A DNA stretch of 64,000 bases from Actinopolymorpha alba DSM 45243 (GTDB lineage: Bacteria > Actinomycetota > Actinomycetes > Propionibacteriales > Actinopolymorphaceae), in contig NZ_KB892771.1 in the NCBI RefSeq assembly GCF_000373925.1, positions 1-64,000 of the forward strand, written 5' to 3'. Below, in pieces: positions 39,518-48,169 of the stretch. Each line of letters begins with the position of its first letter. The first letter of the stretch is position 1. Below the pieces are notes generated by a model that was not told the origin of the DNA, made no database searches, and saw only the letters and a program-made list of their open reading frames with translations. The translations under genes were made by a program, and so were the position numbers.

Positions 39518-39916
39518 TCAGTGGACCTTCAACTCGATGCGCAGGGCGTGGTAGCGATGGTCGTCGATGTTCTCGACCGAGTGCGGTCCCACCGGCTCGG
39601 CCCAGGACGGCCGCGGGCCTTCCGGGGCTCCGGGAGCTTCTGGGGCTTCCGCCGGCTCCGGCTCCCCCTCGTCACCCTCGGCGGAGTCGCCCGCGCGGAC
39701 GCGGAGCCGGGCCGGGGCGTCGACGATCACCACGCTCGGCAGCCGGTGGGTGTGCTCCGGCAGCCGCTCCCCGGCATCGATCTTGACCTCGACGACCCTC
39801 ACCAGGTCGTTCTCGAACACCACGTGGTGGGCCTCCGGTGCGGCGATGCTGCCGTCCATGGAACGCGGCCAGGGCCAGGTGGCCGGCGGTTTCGAAGCCG
39901 CGGATGACTGAGCCAT
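39518..39916 (-). CDS. Cupin-like small protein
   Basis: A 132-residue protein with a probable single cupin barrel. HHVVFENDLVRVVEVKIDAGER leads into LPEHTHRLPSVVIVDAPARL, giving the His-x-His of a cupin metal site; a low-complexity Glu/Pro/Ala insert follows, then GPHSVENIDDHRYHALRIELK supplies the second His motif. Function unknown; such proteins often act as small-molecule binders or isomerases. ATG 39916 has AGGAGGAGG seven bases upstream. Divergent from the PaaH-type gene. Confidence 0.65.
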   Translation of the reverse strand: MAQSSAASKPPATWPWPRSMDGSIAAPEAHHVVFENDLVRVVEVKIDAGERLPEHTHRLPSVVIVDAPARLRVRAGDSAEGDEGEPEPAEAPEAPGAPEGPRPSWAEPVGPHSVENIDDHRYHALRIELKVH

Positions 39917-40078
39917 GACGTCCTCCTCCTGCGTTCGTCGTACGCCGGCAGCCGCCCCTGCGTCAACCATGCCCAGCGCGAGCCGGTTTCGCGCGCGACG
40001 TTCCGGACGGGCCCGCCCGCCACTCACCAACCGGCGCGCGGACGGTCCTGCGCACAACCAGGACGGCCGTCCGCCAGG

Positions 40079-41641
40079 ATGGTGACCATGGCGGAACTTC
40101 CTCTCAGCGCGCCGGTCGGAGTCGTCGGCGCCGGGACCATGGGCTCCGGTATCGCCCAGGTTGCCCTGGTCGCCGGCCACCAGGTGCGGTTGTACGACGT
40201 GCTGGACGGCGCGGCGGCGCGGGGCGTCGAGCAGATCCACGCCCGGCTCGACCGGCTCGTGGCCAAGGGAACGCTGTCCGACGCCCAGGCACGCGCGGCC
40301 AAGGAACGCCTCACCGCCGTCGGGTCCCTCGACGCCCTGTCCGACTGCGGGCTCGTCATCGAGGCCGTCGTCGAGCAACTCCCGGCCAAGCGGGAGCTCT
40401 TCGCCGCGCTGGAGAAGGTCTGCGCCGACGACACCATCCTCGCCACCAACACCTCCACGATCTCGGTCACGGCGATCGCGGCAGGCCTGCGCCGGCCCGA
40501 GCGGGTGACCGGCATGCACTTCTTCAACCCGGCCCCCCTCATGGCGCTGGTCGAGGTGCCGGCGGGTGCCACCACCGACCCCACGGTCGCCGAGATCGTC
40601 GCCGCCACCGCCGCGGCCTGGGGCAAGACACCCGTGCGGTGTGCGTCAACCCCGGGTTTCGTCGCCAACCGGATCGCCCGGCCGTTCTACGGCGAGGCGA
40701 TGCAGGTGCTGGAGGAGCGCGGCACGGACTGCGCCACCATCGATGCCGTCCTCCGGGAGGCCGGTGGGTTCCCGATGGGGCCGTTCGAACTCGCCGATCT
40801 CGTCGGTAACGACGTCAACCTCGCGGTCGGTCGCTCCGTCTGGGAGCAGACATTCGGTGACCCGCGCTACGCGCCGTTCGTGGCGCAGCAGCAGGTGGTT
40901 GACGCGGGCTGGCTGGGCCGAAAGGCCGGCCGCGGGTGGTACGCCTACGACGGAGGCGACCGGCCCGCTCCGCACACCGCCGAGCCTCGACCGGCACCCG
41001 AACGCGTCACCTACCACGGCGGATTCGCCGCCTGCTACGGCCTGCTGGACCGGATCGCGGCGGCCGGTGTGAGCGTCGAGCGGTACGAAACCGGGCCGGC
41101 CGGCACCCGGTCGGGTGCGGGTGAGTTCGAGCCGGGCGAGTCGGCGTACGGCATCGAACTCCCCGGAGGTGGGCTGGTCCTCGAGACGGTCGGCGAACCC
41201 GCGACCGTCGACGGCGACGCCGTGGCGCTGGACTGGGTCGGGGACCCGGCCACGGCGAGCCGGGTCTGCCTCGCACCCGGGGACGCCTGCGAACCCGCGA
41301 CCCTCGACGACGCGATCGGGATGTTCCAGGCGGCCGGGCTCGCGGTCAGCGTGATCGACGACGTTCCCGGCCTCATCGTCGCCCGCACCATCTGCATGCT
41401 CGTCAACGAGGCGGTCGACCTGGTGGCCCGGGGCGAGGCGGCCGCCGCCGACGTCGACACCGCGATGCGGCTCGGGACCGGCTATCCCCGGGGGCCACTC
41501 GAGTGGGGCGACCGGATCGGGTCGGCGATCGTCGCGGAGATCCTCAGCACCCTCGCCCGCACCTATCCCAGTGGCCGCTACCGCCCAAGCCCGCAGCTGA
41601 TCCGCGCGGCCCACACCGGACGCCCGCTCCGCGGCCTCTGA
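40079..41641 (+). CDS. paaH: 3-hydroxyacyl-CoA dehydrogenase (PaaH type)
   Basis: A 520-residue NAD-dependent dehydrogenase. The Rossmann start VGVVGAGTMGSGIAQVALVAG and the IEAVVEQLPAKRELF, NTSTISVTAIAAGL and FFNPAPLMALVEVPAG stretches match PaaH/FadB. It contains the 3HCDH_N domain (about 1-190), a first 3HCDH C-terminal domain (about 190-290, RPFYGEAMQVLEERG), a linker and a second copy (about 415-520, ARTICMLVNEAVDLVARGEA). It oxidises 3-hydroxyacyl-CoAs, including 3-hydroxyadipyl-CoA in phenylacetate degradation. ATG 40079 or 40088 may be the start. The 41646 hairpin terminates it. Confidence 0.87.
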   Translation: MVTMAELPLSAPVGVVGAGTMGSGIAQVALVAGHQVRLYDVLDGAAARGVEQIHARLDRLVAKGTLSDAQARAAKERLTAVGSLDALSDCGLVIEAVVEQLPAKRELFAALEKVCADDTILATNTSTISVTAIAAGLRRPERVTGMHFFNPAPLMALVEVPAGATTDPTVAEIVAATAAAWGKTPVRCASTPGFVANRIARPFYGEAMQVLEERGTDCATIDAVLREAGGFPMGPFELADLVGNDVNLAVGRSVWEQTFGDPRYAPFVAQQQVVDAGWLGRKAGRGWYAYDGGDRPAPHTAEPRPAPERVTYHGGFAACYGLLDRIAAAGVSVERYETGPAGTRSGAGEFEPGESAYGIELPGGGLVLETVGEPATVDGDAVALDWVGDPATASRVCLAPGDACEPATLDDAIGMFQAAGLAVSVIDDVPGLIVARTICMLVNEAVDLVARGEAAAADVDTAMRLGTGYPRGPLEWGDRIGSAIVAEILSTLARTYPSGRYRPSPQLIRAAHTGRPLRGL

Positions 41642-41645
41642 CTGT

Positions 41646-41698
41646 TGGGTCGGGGGCACCCGCGTACGGCTCTATTGGCCAAGGGTGCCCCCGACCCA
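41646..41698. terminator. 16-bp perfect hairpin after paaH
   Basis: TGGGTCGGGGGCACCC (41646-41661) pairs exactly with GGGTGCCCCCGACCCA (41683-41698) across 21 bases, five bases past the stop. Stem and loop (GTACGGCTCT versus GTACGACTCT) are clearly related to the hairpin at 15357. Confidence 0.75.
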
Positions 41699-41880
41699 GA
41701 ACCACCCGACGCCCTCTTCGTCCGGGCTCCCAGAGGCAGCGGGTATGCCCCAACCCCGGCGAGCGACCGGGGCAACCTTTCGCGGCCGCAGGGACGTCGT
41801 CTCAGTCAACGCCACAGGACGAGGCGACCACGTCTGTCCTGGGGCTGATCACCACAGCCGGCCGGAGGGGGGCTCACGAC

Positions 41881-42594
41881 GTGTCCAGAAAATCGGGACA
41901 AGAAAGTTCGGAACCCCTACCACGAGCCGGACATAGACCGGGTGTGGATCAACTCGGGAGCGCTGACGTCACCGACGGTGAGCTCTGGCGTAAGGCCGCC
42001 AACGGCGATCCTTCGGCGTTCGGAGCGCTCTTCGAGCGGCACATCGAGGCGGTTTACAACCACTGCTTCCGTCGTACGGGCTCCTGGGAGGCGGCCGAGG
42101 ACCTTGCCTCGGTGGTGTTCCTGGAAGCGTGGCGCCGTCGCCGTGACGTGTCGCTCAGCGGAGAGTCGATCCTGCCCTGGCTGCTCGCGGTGGCCAACAA
42201 CGTTGTTCGTAACCGCGACCGTAGCCTGCGGCGACATCGTCGCCTCCTCGCGAAACTCCCTCCTGCCGTGGTCACTCCCGACCCGGCCGACGAGGCGGTG
42301 TCGCGGGTGGACGACGAGCGTGCGATGCGACGGGTGCTCCAGGTGTTCACCCGTCTCTTGCCTGACGAGCAGGACGTGCTCGCTCTGTGCGTCTGGGCCG
42401 GACTCAGCTACACCGACGCGGCGGTCGCCCTTGGCATACCCGTCGGCACGGTGCGCTCCCGGCTCTCCCGCGCGCGCGAACACCTGCGCAGGCTCGCCGG
42501 ACTTGAGGTGGGCGCGGGACGGACGGGGGGTCCCGCGCCCACCCCAAGCCCGGCGGGCGGCAATGTCAACGCATCGGTCAAGCCAATGTGGTGA
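41881..42594 (+). CDS. ECF-type RNA polymerase sigma factor
   Basis: A 237-residue sigma-70 factor of the ECF type. Region 2 reads DPSAFGALFERHIEAVYNHCF, then SWEAAEDLASVVFLEAWRRR; region 4 reads LPDEQDVLALCVWAGLSYTDAAVALGIPVGTVRSRLSRAREHL. A 50-residue polar N-terminus and a Gly/Pro-rich C-terminal tail are added. The GTG at 41881 has GGAGGGGGG upstream; a GTG at 41944 would remove the tail before region 2. It is followed 16 bases later by a membrane protein that is its likely partner or anti-sigma. Confidence 0.85.
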   Translation: MSRKSGQESSEPLPRAGHRPGVDQLGSADVTDGELWRKAANGDPSAFGALFERHIEAVYNHCFRRTGSWEAAEDLASVVFLEAWRRRRDVSLSGESILPWLLAVANNVVRNRDRSLRRHRRLLAKLPPAVVTPDPADEAVSRVDDERAMRRVLQVFTRLLPDEQDVLALCVWAGLSYTDAAVALGIPVGTVRSRLSRAREHLRRLAGLEVGAGRTGGPAPTPSPAGGNVNASVKPMW

Positions 42595-42609
42595 ACGGGG
42601 ACTAGTGAG

Positions 42610-43152
42610 ATGACCGAGATCGACGAGATACCGCCGCATCGCGCAATGGCGCGCGAGCGACGAGGCGCCCTTCGGGATGCCCTCATGGAGGAGGTCCGGA
42701 GGAGCCGCCGACCGTGGTGGCGTCGTTCGTGGCAAGGCGTGGCGGTGGGTGGCGGCGCCCTGGCGCTGGTGTTCGCCGGCGGCGCCGCGACCGCCTACGT
42801 CGCCTTCAAGCCCGCCGAGGACAAGGCGAGCGTCCTCTGTTACTCCGCGCCCGACCTGGGCTCTGACCACGTCCAGGGCGCCAGGGTCGCGGTGGCGCGC
42901 AACATGCCAGCCGGGAGTCCGGCATCCGAGAGCGGAACCACCGCGATCGACGATCCGGTCGCGACGTGCACACAAGCCTGGCAAGACGGCCTGCTCACCT
43001 CCGGAGACGCCAGCCAGGCGAAGCCGGCGCGAGGCGGCCGACACCAGGTCCCCAAGCTCGTGGCGTGCACCCTCGAGGAGGGTGTAGCCGGGGTGTTCCC
43101 AGGTAACCCCTCCACCTGTCAACGCCTCGGTCTCCCGCAGACCACGAGCTGA
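42610..43152 (+). CDS. Single-pass membrane protein co-transcribed with the sigma factor
   Basis: A 180-residue protein with a basic cytoplasmic N-terminus (about 1-45, EVRRSRRPWWRRSW), one transmembrane helix (about 47-67, VAVGGGALALVFAGGAATAYV) and an extracytoplasmic domain with four cysteines (SVLCYSAPD, PVATCTQAWQDGLL, LVACTLEEG, PSTCQRLGLP). Position directly after the ECF sigma gene suggests an anti-sigma or signal-receiving role, but no zinc-finger anti-sigma motif is visible, so it may be a regulon member instead. Convergent with the crystallin-like gene. Confidence 0.65.
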   Translation: MTEIDEIPPHRAMARERRGALRDALMEEVRRSRRPWWRRSWQGVAVGGGALALVFAGGAATAYVAFKPAEDKASVLCYSAPDLGSDHVQGARVAVARNMPAGSPASESGTTAIDDPVATCTQAWQDGLLTSGDASQAKPARGGRHQVPKLVACTLEEGVAGVFPGNPSTCQRLGLPQTTS

Positions 43153-43168
43153 CCAGCCCGAGCAGGGA

Positions 43169-43201
43169 TGGCCGCGCTGCCCCCGGGCGGCAGCGCGGCC
43201 A
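43169..43201. terminator. 13-bp perfect hairpin between convergent genes
   Basis: TGGCCGCGCTGCC (43169-43181) pairs exactly with GGCAGCGCGGCCA (43189-43201), loop of seven. It lies between the stops at 43152 and 43211. Confidence 0.8.
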
Positions 43202-43210
43202 GGGGGCCTC

Positions 43211-43807
43211 TCAGAAGAACTTGATGGACGAGGTGCGGTCGTTCATGGCGCCGAGCGAGGAACAGCTGGACTCGCAGTAGACGTAGTCACCGGTGTAGCT
43301 GGTGCCGTCGTGGTGCTTGCCGATGCAGTTGGAGTACGCCCTCGCTGATGAGATCCGGTTGTCGAATCCCAGGTCTGACATCCGCGGGAAGCCGTACCAG
43401 GTGCCGGCGTAGCAGCCCGTGCCGCTCGAGCCGTACAACACCAGGGATTCGCCCCCGAAGCTGCCGTTTTGGTACTCAATACCGAGCAGCGGCTGGGCGG
43501 CCGCGGCCGTGCCGGTGGAGATCGCGCCGGCGGTGAGTAGCTGCTTGGTGGTCACGCTTTCGGCGCCGGATGCGACCGTGACGCGGCCACCTGTCGCGTG
43601 CCTGATCGACTCGGCGAAGGTGTCGTAACAAGTGAAGTCAGTGACCTTCGACGTACCCGCCACACCATCAACGGGGACCGCGGCCAAGCCGGCGACGCAG
43701 TGCCGGGCGGTCCCGACGAGCGGAGCGGCCTGAGCGATCTGAGCCTGCCATCCCGCGACCACGATCGCGGTCAGCACGGCCAACCACATACTTCGACGTC
43801 GACGCAC
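43211..43807 (-). CDS. Secreted beta/gamma-crystallin-like (inhibitor I36-like) protein
   Basis: A 198-residue exported protein. The signal peptide is RRRRSMWLAVLTAIVVAGWQA with cleavage near AQAA. The C-terminal part has Greek-key-like motifs GCYAGTWYGFPRMSDLGFDN, RISSARAYSNCIGKHHDGTSY and SSLGAMNDRTSSIKFF, a pattern of actinobacterial beta/gamma-crystallin and peptidase-inhibitor I36 proteins, with cysteine pairs likely forming disulfides. The GTG at 43807 has AGGAGG eight bases upstream. A protective or inhibitor role outside the cell is inferred only. Confidence 0.65.
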   Translation of the reverse strand: MRRRRSMWLAVLTAIVVAGWQAQIAQAAPLVGTARHCVAGLAAVPVDGVAGTSKVTDFTCYDTFAESIRHATGGRVTVASGAESVTTKQLLTAGAISTGTAAAAQPLLGIEYQNGSFGGESLVLYGSSGTGCYAGTWYGFPRMSDLGFDNRISSARAYSNCIGKHHDGTSYTGDYVYCESSCSSLGAMNDRTSSIKFF

Positions 43808-43863
43808 GGATACCACCTCCTGGACGGTCGGACTACGCACGTCTGCCAATGATGATGACATGG

Positions 43864-43900
43864 GCCCGAAATCACTGTCGTAACGTTTGCCCGAAATCAC
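43864..43900 (+). repeat. Direct repeat GCCCGAAATCAC, two copies
   Basis: Copies at 43864-43875 and 43889-43900, start to start 25 bases, in the divergent region between the crystallin-like and PhoD genes. Possibly a regulator site. Confidence 0.45.
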
Positions 43901-44069
43901 CGTATGTACACGCCCGGTTTCGGTCAGTGCGAGTGCCCAGTCGTGCGTTATTCACCATCCCGACCGGATACGTCTGAGCAGATTTGCTGATCATGCGGTC
44001 GGTCGTTGGTCACCCCGTGGCTGATCCACGTTGTACCCGCGCTCACCGCGTGCCCGTAGACAGAAACGC

Positions 44070-45671
44070 ATGCCTGAACGCCGTTTCCCAACACGTCCAG
44101 CACCCCTAGCGCTCCCCCGCCGTACCCTCCTCCACGCCGGGCTCGCCGCCGCGGGCCTGGCCGCCGTCTCGGGTACGCCGGCCTACGCCGCCAACAGGTC
44201 GAACGCCCCAGCTGTCCTGCGCTCCGGTCGGCCGCGGCTCACCAATGGCATCGCCAGCGGCGATCCCACCGCCGGCAGCTCCGTCATCTGGGCCCGCGCC
44301 GACCGGACCGCGCGCCTGCTCGTCGAGGTGAGCCGGACGCCGGACTTCAGCAGGTTCACGACCGTGCGCGGGCCCGTCCTCACCGCACAGACCGACCTCA
44401 CCGGCAAGGTCGACCTGCGGGGTCTGCCCGCCGGCAGCGAACTCTTCTACCGGGTCGTCCTGGAAGACCCTGACCGGCATGGGGTTCGCGGCGAACCCCT
44501 GTCCGGTCGCCTGGTCACCGCGCCGGCCCGGCGTTCGGATGTGAGGTTCCTCTGGTCCGCCGATATGGCCGGCCAGGGCTGGGGCATCAACCCCGACCTC
44601 GGTGGCATCCGGATCTTCGAGCGGATGCGTGCCCTCCAGCCGGACTTCTACCTCAACTCCGGCGACTCGGTGTACGCCGATGGTGTGATCCCCGCGACCG
44701 TCACGCTTCCGGACGGCCGGGTCTGGCGCAACGTCACGACCGAGGCCAAGAGCAAGGTGGCCGAGACGCTCGACGAGTACCGCGGCCAGTACGCGTACAA
44801 CCTGCTCGACGAGCACGTCCGCGCGTTCGCCGCCGACGTTCCGCAGATCAACCAATGGGACGACCACGAGGTCCGCAACAACTGGTACCCCGGTCAGATC
44901 ATCGACGACACCCGCTACACCGAGAAGCGGATCGACGTGCTGGCCGCTCGGGGACGGCAGGCGTTCTTCGAGTGGATGCCGATCCGCACGCAGCGAAGCG
45001 ATCCCGACGGCCGGATCTACCGGAAGATCTCATACGGCCCGCTGCTCGACGTCTTCGTTCTCGACATGCGCACCTACAAGGACCCCAACACTGACGGGCT
45101 CGAGACCGTCCCCGACGGCGGCGTGTTGGGGTGGCGCCAGCTGCGGTGGCTGACCGACGGGCTACTGAAGTCCCGCGCGACCTGGAAGATCATCGCGAAC
45201 GACCTTCCGCTCAGCCTGGTCGTGCCCGATGGCGCGACCGCGGTGGAGGCGATCGGGCAGGGCGATCCCGGTGCGCCGAAGGGCCGGGAGATCGAGATCG
45301 CCTCGCTGCTGTCGACGCTGCGCCAGAAAGACATCCGCAACGTCGTCTGGTTGACCGCCGACGTCCACCACGCGGCGGCGCACCACTACTCACCGGACCG
45401 GGCGAGCTTCCAGGACTTCGAGCCGTTCTGGGAGTTCGTCGGTGGGCCGATCCACGCGGGGGCGTTCAGGACCACGCCGCTCGACCCGACGTTCGGGCCG
45501 GAGGAGGTCTTCGTCAGCGCGCCGCCGCGGGACAACACCTCGCCCTTGGAGGGGTTCCAGCACTTCGGTGAGGTCGAGATCTCCGGTGAGACGGCCGAGC
45601 TGACGGTACGCCTGCGGGACCAGGACGCGAAGGTGCTCTTCACCAAGTCGCTCGCTCCGGCGGCCCGCTGA
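44070..45671 (+). CDS. phoD: Alkaline phosphatase D (PhoD) family protein
   Basis: A 533-residue Tat-exported phosphatase/phosphodiesterase. A twin-arginine signal is in LALPRRTLLHAGLAAAGLAAV, with cleavage near AYAAN. A fibronectin-like N-terminal domain (TNGIASGDPTAGSSVIWAR) precedes the metallophosphatase core: FLWSADMAGQGWGINPD, DFYLNSGDSVYADG, INQWDDHEVRNNW, VWLTADVHHAAAHHYSP. These carry the Fe/Ca ligands of PhoD. It releases phosphate from phosphoesters outside the cell. ATG 44070 chosen; ATG-less upstream frame is not conserved. Probably controlled by phosphate supply; no Pho box was confirmed. Confidence 0.88.
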   Translation: MPERRFPTRPAPLALPRRTLLHAGLAAAGLAAVSGTPAYAANRSNAPAVLRSGRPRLTNGIASGDPTAGSSVIWARADRTARLLVEVSRTPDFSRFTTVRGPVLTAQTDLTGKVDLRGLPAGSELFYRVVLEDPDRHGVRGEPLSGRLVTAPARRSDVRFLWSADMAGQGWGINPDLGGIRIFERMRALQPDFYLNSGDSVYADGVIPATVTLPDGRVWRNVTTEAKSKVAETLDEYRGQYAYNLLDEHVRAFAADVPQINQWDDHEVRNNWYPGQIIDDTRYTEKRIDVLAARGRQAFFEWMPIRTQRSDPDGRIYRKISYGPLLDVFVLDMRTYKDPNTDGLETVPDGGVLGWRQLRWLTDGLLKSRATWKIIANDLPLSLVVPDGATAVEAIGQGDPGAPKGREIEIASLLSTLRQKDIRNVVWLTADVHHAAAHHYSPDRASFQDFEPFWEFVGGPIHAGAFRTTPLDPTFGPEEVFVSAPPRDNTSPLEGFQHFGEVEISGETAELTVRLRDQDAKVLFTKSLAPAAR

Positions 45672-45677
45672 CCACGC

Positions 45678-45720
45678 CTCGACCGGCCCGGACCTCGCGG
45701 TGAGGTCCCGGCCGGTCGAG
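45678..45720. terminator. Strong hairpin between phoD and bkdC
   Basis: CTCGACCGGCCCGGACCTC (45678-45696) pairs with GAGGTCCCGGCCGGTCGAG (45702-45720), one C-C mismatch, five-base loop. It separates convergent genes. Confidence 0.8.
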
Positions 45721-45752
45721 CGGAACAGGTTGAGTCGGGCGGAACTGTCGGG

Positions 45753-47177
45753 TCAGGCGAGCAGCAGGGCGTTCGCGGGATCCTCGAGGACACTCGCCAC
45801 ATCGGCGAGGAACCGCGAACCCTGCTCGCCGTCGACGATCCGGTGGTCGAACGACACCGACAAGGTGACCACCCAGCGCGGAACCACCTCGTCGTCGACG
45901 ACCCACGGCTGCTTGCGGATCGCGCCGACGGCGAGGATGCCGGACTCTCCGGGATTCAGGATCGGAGTGCCCCCGTCGATGCCGAAGACCCCGACGTTGG
46001 TGATCGTGAACGACGTGTGCTGCATGTCCGCCGGCGGCGTCCGGCCTTCCCTTGCGGTCTTTGCGAGGTGGTTCAACGCCCGCGCGAGGTCGGGCAGCGA
46101 CAGTTGGTCGGCGTCCTTGATGTTCGGCACGACGAGTCCGCGCGGCGTGGCTGCGGCGATACCGAGGTTGACGTAGTGCTTGAGGATGATCTCGCCGGCC
46201 GCGTCATCCCAGGTGGCGTTGAGTTCGGGCGTACGCCGGAGGGCCAGCAGGCACGCCTTGGCGACCACGACGAGTGGGGTGAGCTTGACGTCGGCGAGGT
46301 CGCGGCGCTCCTTGAGCTTCGCCAGCAGGTCCATCGTCGCCGTCGCGTCGACGCTGACCCACTCGGTGACGTGCGGCGCGGTGAAGGCGCTCTGCGTCAC
46401 CGCCTGCGCGGTGGCCCGGCGTACGCCACGGACGGGCACCCTCGTCTCGCGCATGCCCGGTGCGGCGCGCTCCGGAACGCCGGGTCCTACCTCGGCTGGT
46501 GCGACCGCGGTGGCCGCCGCGAACGCCTCCACATCGGCCCGGCTGACAGTGCCGTCGGGGCCGGTCGGCAGGACGGTGTGCAGGTCGACGCCGAGGTCCT
46601 TGGCCAGCTTGCGGACCGGCGGCTTCGCCCGCACCGGGGTGGGTTCGGGCGCGGGTGCCGGGGTCGGGGTCGGGGTCGGGACGACCGACGGTGCTGGGGC
46701 AGCGGGCGGGGCGGTTGTGGGCGCCGGGGCCGCAGCGGATGCAGGGACAGCGGGCGGGGGCGAGCCTGGCCGGCTTCGGGGGCGCCGGCCGGCCGCCGTC
46801 GGCTTCGGGCCATAACCAACCAGGGTGCTGGTCGCGCCGTCCCCGGCGGGGCCACCGGCCGCGCCGTTGTCGGTGGCCGAGGCCGCCGCCGGTGCGCCCG
46901 CACCGGCCGGGGTCGGGGCGACGCCCGCGGCCTTACCCACACCGATCCGGATGATCGGCGTACCGACCGGGACTACCTGACCTTCGGGGACCAGGAGTTC
47001 GGCAACCGTCCCGTCGTACGGGCAGGGCAGCTCGACCAGCGACTTGACGGTCTCGATCTCGACCACGATGTCGTTGACCTTCACCGCGTCGCCGGGCTTC
47101 ACCCGCCACGACACGATCTCGGCCTCGACAAGTCCCTCACCGACGTCCGGCAGCTTGAACTCGCGGAGTTCCGCCAT
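45753..47177 (-). CDS. bkdC: Branched-chain 2-oxo acid dehydrogenase E2 (dihydrolipoamide acyltransferase)
   Basis: A 474-residue E2 core protein. The lipoyl domain (about 1-80) carries the lipoylated Lys45 in VEIETVKSLVEL; long Ala/Pro linkers follow; the subunit-binding domain is about 185-225 (VRKLAKDLGVDLHTVLPTG); the catalytic domain (about 245-474) has ITNVGVFGIDGGTPILNPGE and the His/Asp motif SFDHRIVDGEQG. It transfers the acyl group to CoA in the breakdown of Val, Leu and Ile, and supplies branched primers for fatty acids. AAGGAG precedes the ATG. Last gene of the bkd operon, 11 bases after E1beta; no E3 gene is present here. Confidence 0.92.
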   Translation of the reverse strand: MAELREFKLPDVGEGLVEAEIVSWRVKPGDAVKVNDIVVEIETVKSLVELPCPYDGTVAELLVPEGQVVPVGTPIIRIGVGKAAGVAPTPAGAGAPAAASATDNGAAGGPAGDGATSTLVGYGPKPTAAGRRPRSRPGSPPPAVPASAAAPAPTTAPPAAPAPSVVPTPTPTPAPAPEPTPVRAKPPVRKLAKDLGVDLHTVLPTGPDGTVSRADVEAFAAATAVAPAEVGPGVPERAAPGMRETRVPVRGVRRATAQAVTQSAFTAPHVTEWVSVDATATMDLLAKLKERRDLADVKLTPLVVVAKACLLALRRTPELNATWDDAAGEIILKHYVNLGIAAATPRGLVVPNIKDADQLSLPDLARALNHLAKTAREGRTPPADMQHTSFTITNVGVFGIDGGTPILNPGESGILAVGAIRKQPWVVDDEVVPRWVVTLSVSFDHRIVDGEQGSRFLADVASVLEDPANALLLA

Positions 47178-47188
47178 GGCTTTCTCCT

Positions 47189-48169
47189 TTAGTACGCGAG
47201 CACGCGGTCGACGGCATCGAGGACCCGGTCAAGGTCCGGGAGGTATTCCTCCTCGGCCCGGGCCGGTGGATATGGCAGGTCGAATCCGCCCACCCGGAGC
47301 ACCGGCGCCTCCAGCGAGAAGAAACATTCCTGCGTGATCCTGGCCGCGAGTTCGGCGCCGAGCCCACCGGTGATCGGCGCCTCGTGCACCACGATGACGC
47401 GGCCGGTGCGGCGTACCAACTCATACACCGGACCAAGGTCGAACGGCGAAAGGGTGCGCAGATCCACGACGGCCAGGTGCTGGCCGTCCTGCTCGGCGGC
47501 CTCCGCGGCAGCAAGGCAGGTCTTGACCATCGGGCCATAACACAGCAGCGTCGCGTCGGTCCCGTCCCGGACGATTTGTGAAGCGTGCAAGGGAACGGGT
47601 GGGGCCGAAAGCTCGGTATTGACCTCGGCCTTGTCATGATAACGACGCTTGGGTTCGAAGAAGATCACCGGGTCGTCGCTGGCGATGGCCTGCTGGATCA
47701 TCCAGTACGCGTCACTGGGATTGCCGCACGTCACGACCTTCAGCCCCGCGGTATGCGCGAAATAGGCTTCCGGGGATTCGGAGTGGTGTTCGACCGCACC
47801 GATCCCGCCGCCGTACGGGATCCGGATCACCACCGGCAAGGTGACCTTGCCCCGCGACCGGACGCGCATTTTGGCTACCTGGCTGACGATCTGGTCGTAC
47901 GCCGGATAGACGAAGCCGTCGAACTGTATCTCGCAGACCGGCCGATATCCGCGCATGGCAAGGCCGACGGCCGTACCAATAATTCCGGACTCCGCGAGCG
48001 GCGTGTCAATGACGCGTGCTTCGCCGAAGTCCTTCTGCAATCCGTCAGTGACCCGGAAAACGCCGCCGAGTTTGCCGACGTCCTCGCCCATGACGATGAC
48101 TTTTGGATTGCCTTCCATGGCGCGACGCATGCCGGCGTTCAGAGCCTTGGCGAGGGTGAGCTGGGTCAT
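47189..48169 (-). CDS. bkdB: Branched-chain 2-oxo acid dehydrogenase E1 beta
   Basis: A 326-residue transketolase-like E1 beta subunit. Seen: QLTLAKALNAGMRRAMEGNP, VIVMGEDVGKLGGVFRVTDG with the Glu of the thiamine site, IDTPLAESGIIGTAVGLAMRG and PYGGGIGAVEHHSESPEAYF, then the C-terminal transketolase domain with VVHEAPITGGLGAEL. Together with the alpha subunit it decarboxylates 2-oxo acids of Val, Leu and Ile using thiamine diphosphate. ATG 48169 overlaps the alpha stop as ATGA and has GAGGTGG upstream, so the subunits are made in step. Confidence 0.92.
   Translation of the reverse strand: MTQLTLAKALNAGMRRAMEGNPKVIVMGEDVGKLGGVFRVTDGLQKDFGEARVIDTPLAESGIIGTAVGLAMRGYRPVCEIQFDGFVYPAYDQIVSQVAKMRVRSRGKVTLPVVIRIPYGGGIGAVEHHSESPEAYFAHTAGLKVVTCGNPSDAYWMIQQAIASDDPVIFFEPKRRYHDKAEVNTELSAPPVPLHASQIVRDGTDATLLCYGPMVKTCLAAAEAAEQDGQHLAVVDLRTLSPFDLGPVYELVRRTGRVIVVHEAPITGGLGAELAARITQECFFSLEAPVLRVGGFDLPYPPARAEEEYLPDLDRVLDAVDRVLAY

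Noticed and set aside
40079-41641. A phenylacetate (paa) gene cluster with paaN
   Set aside because: The two genes are 6 kb apart, on opposite strands, with toxin and metal genes between; no ring oxygenase or ligase gene is present in the window.
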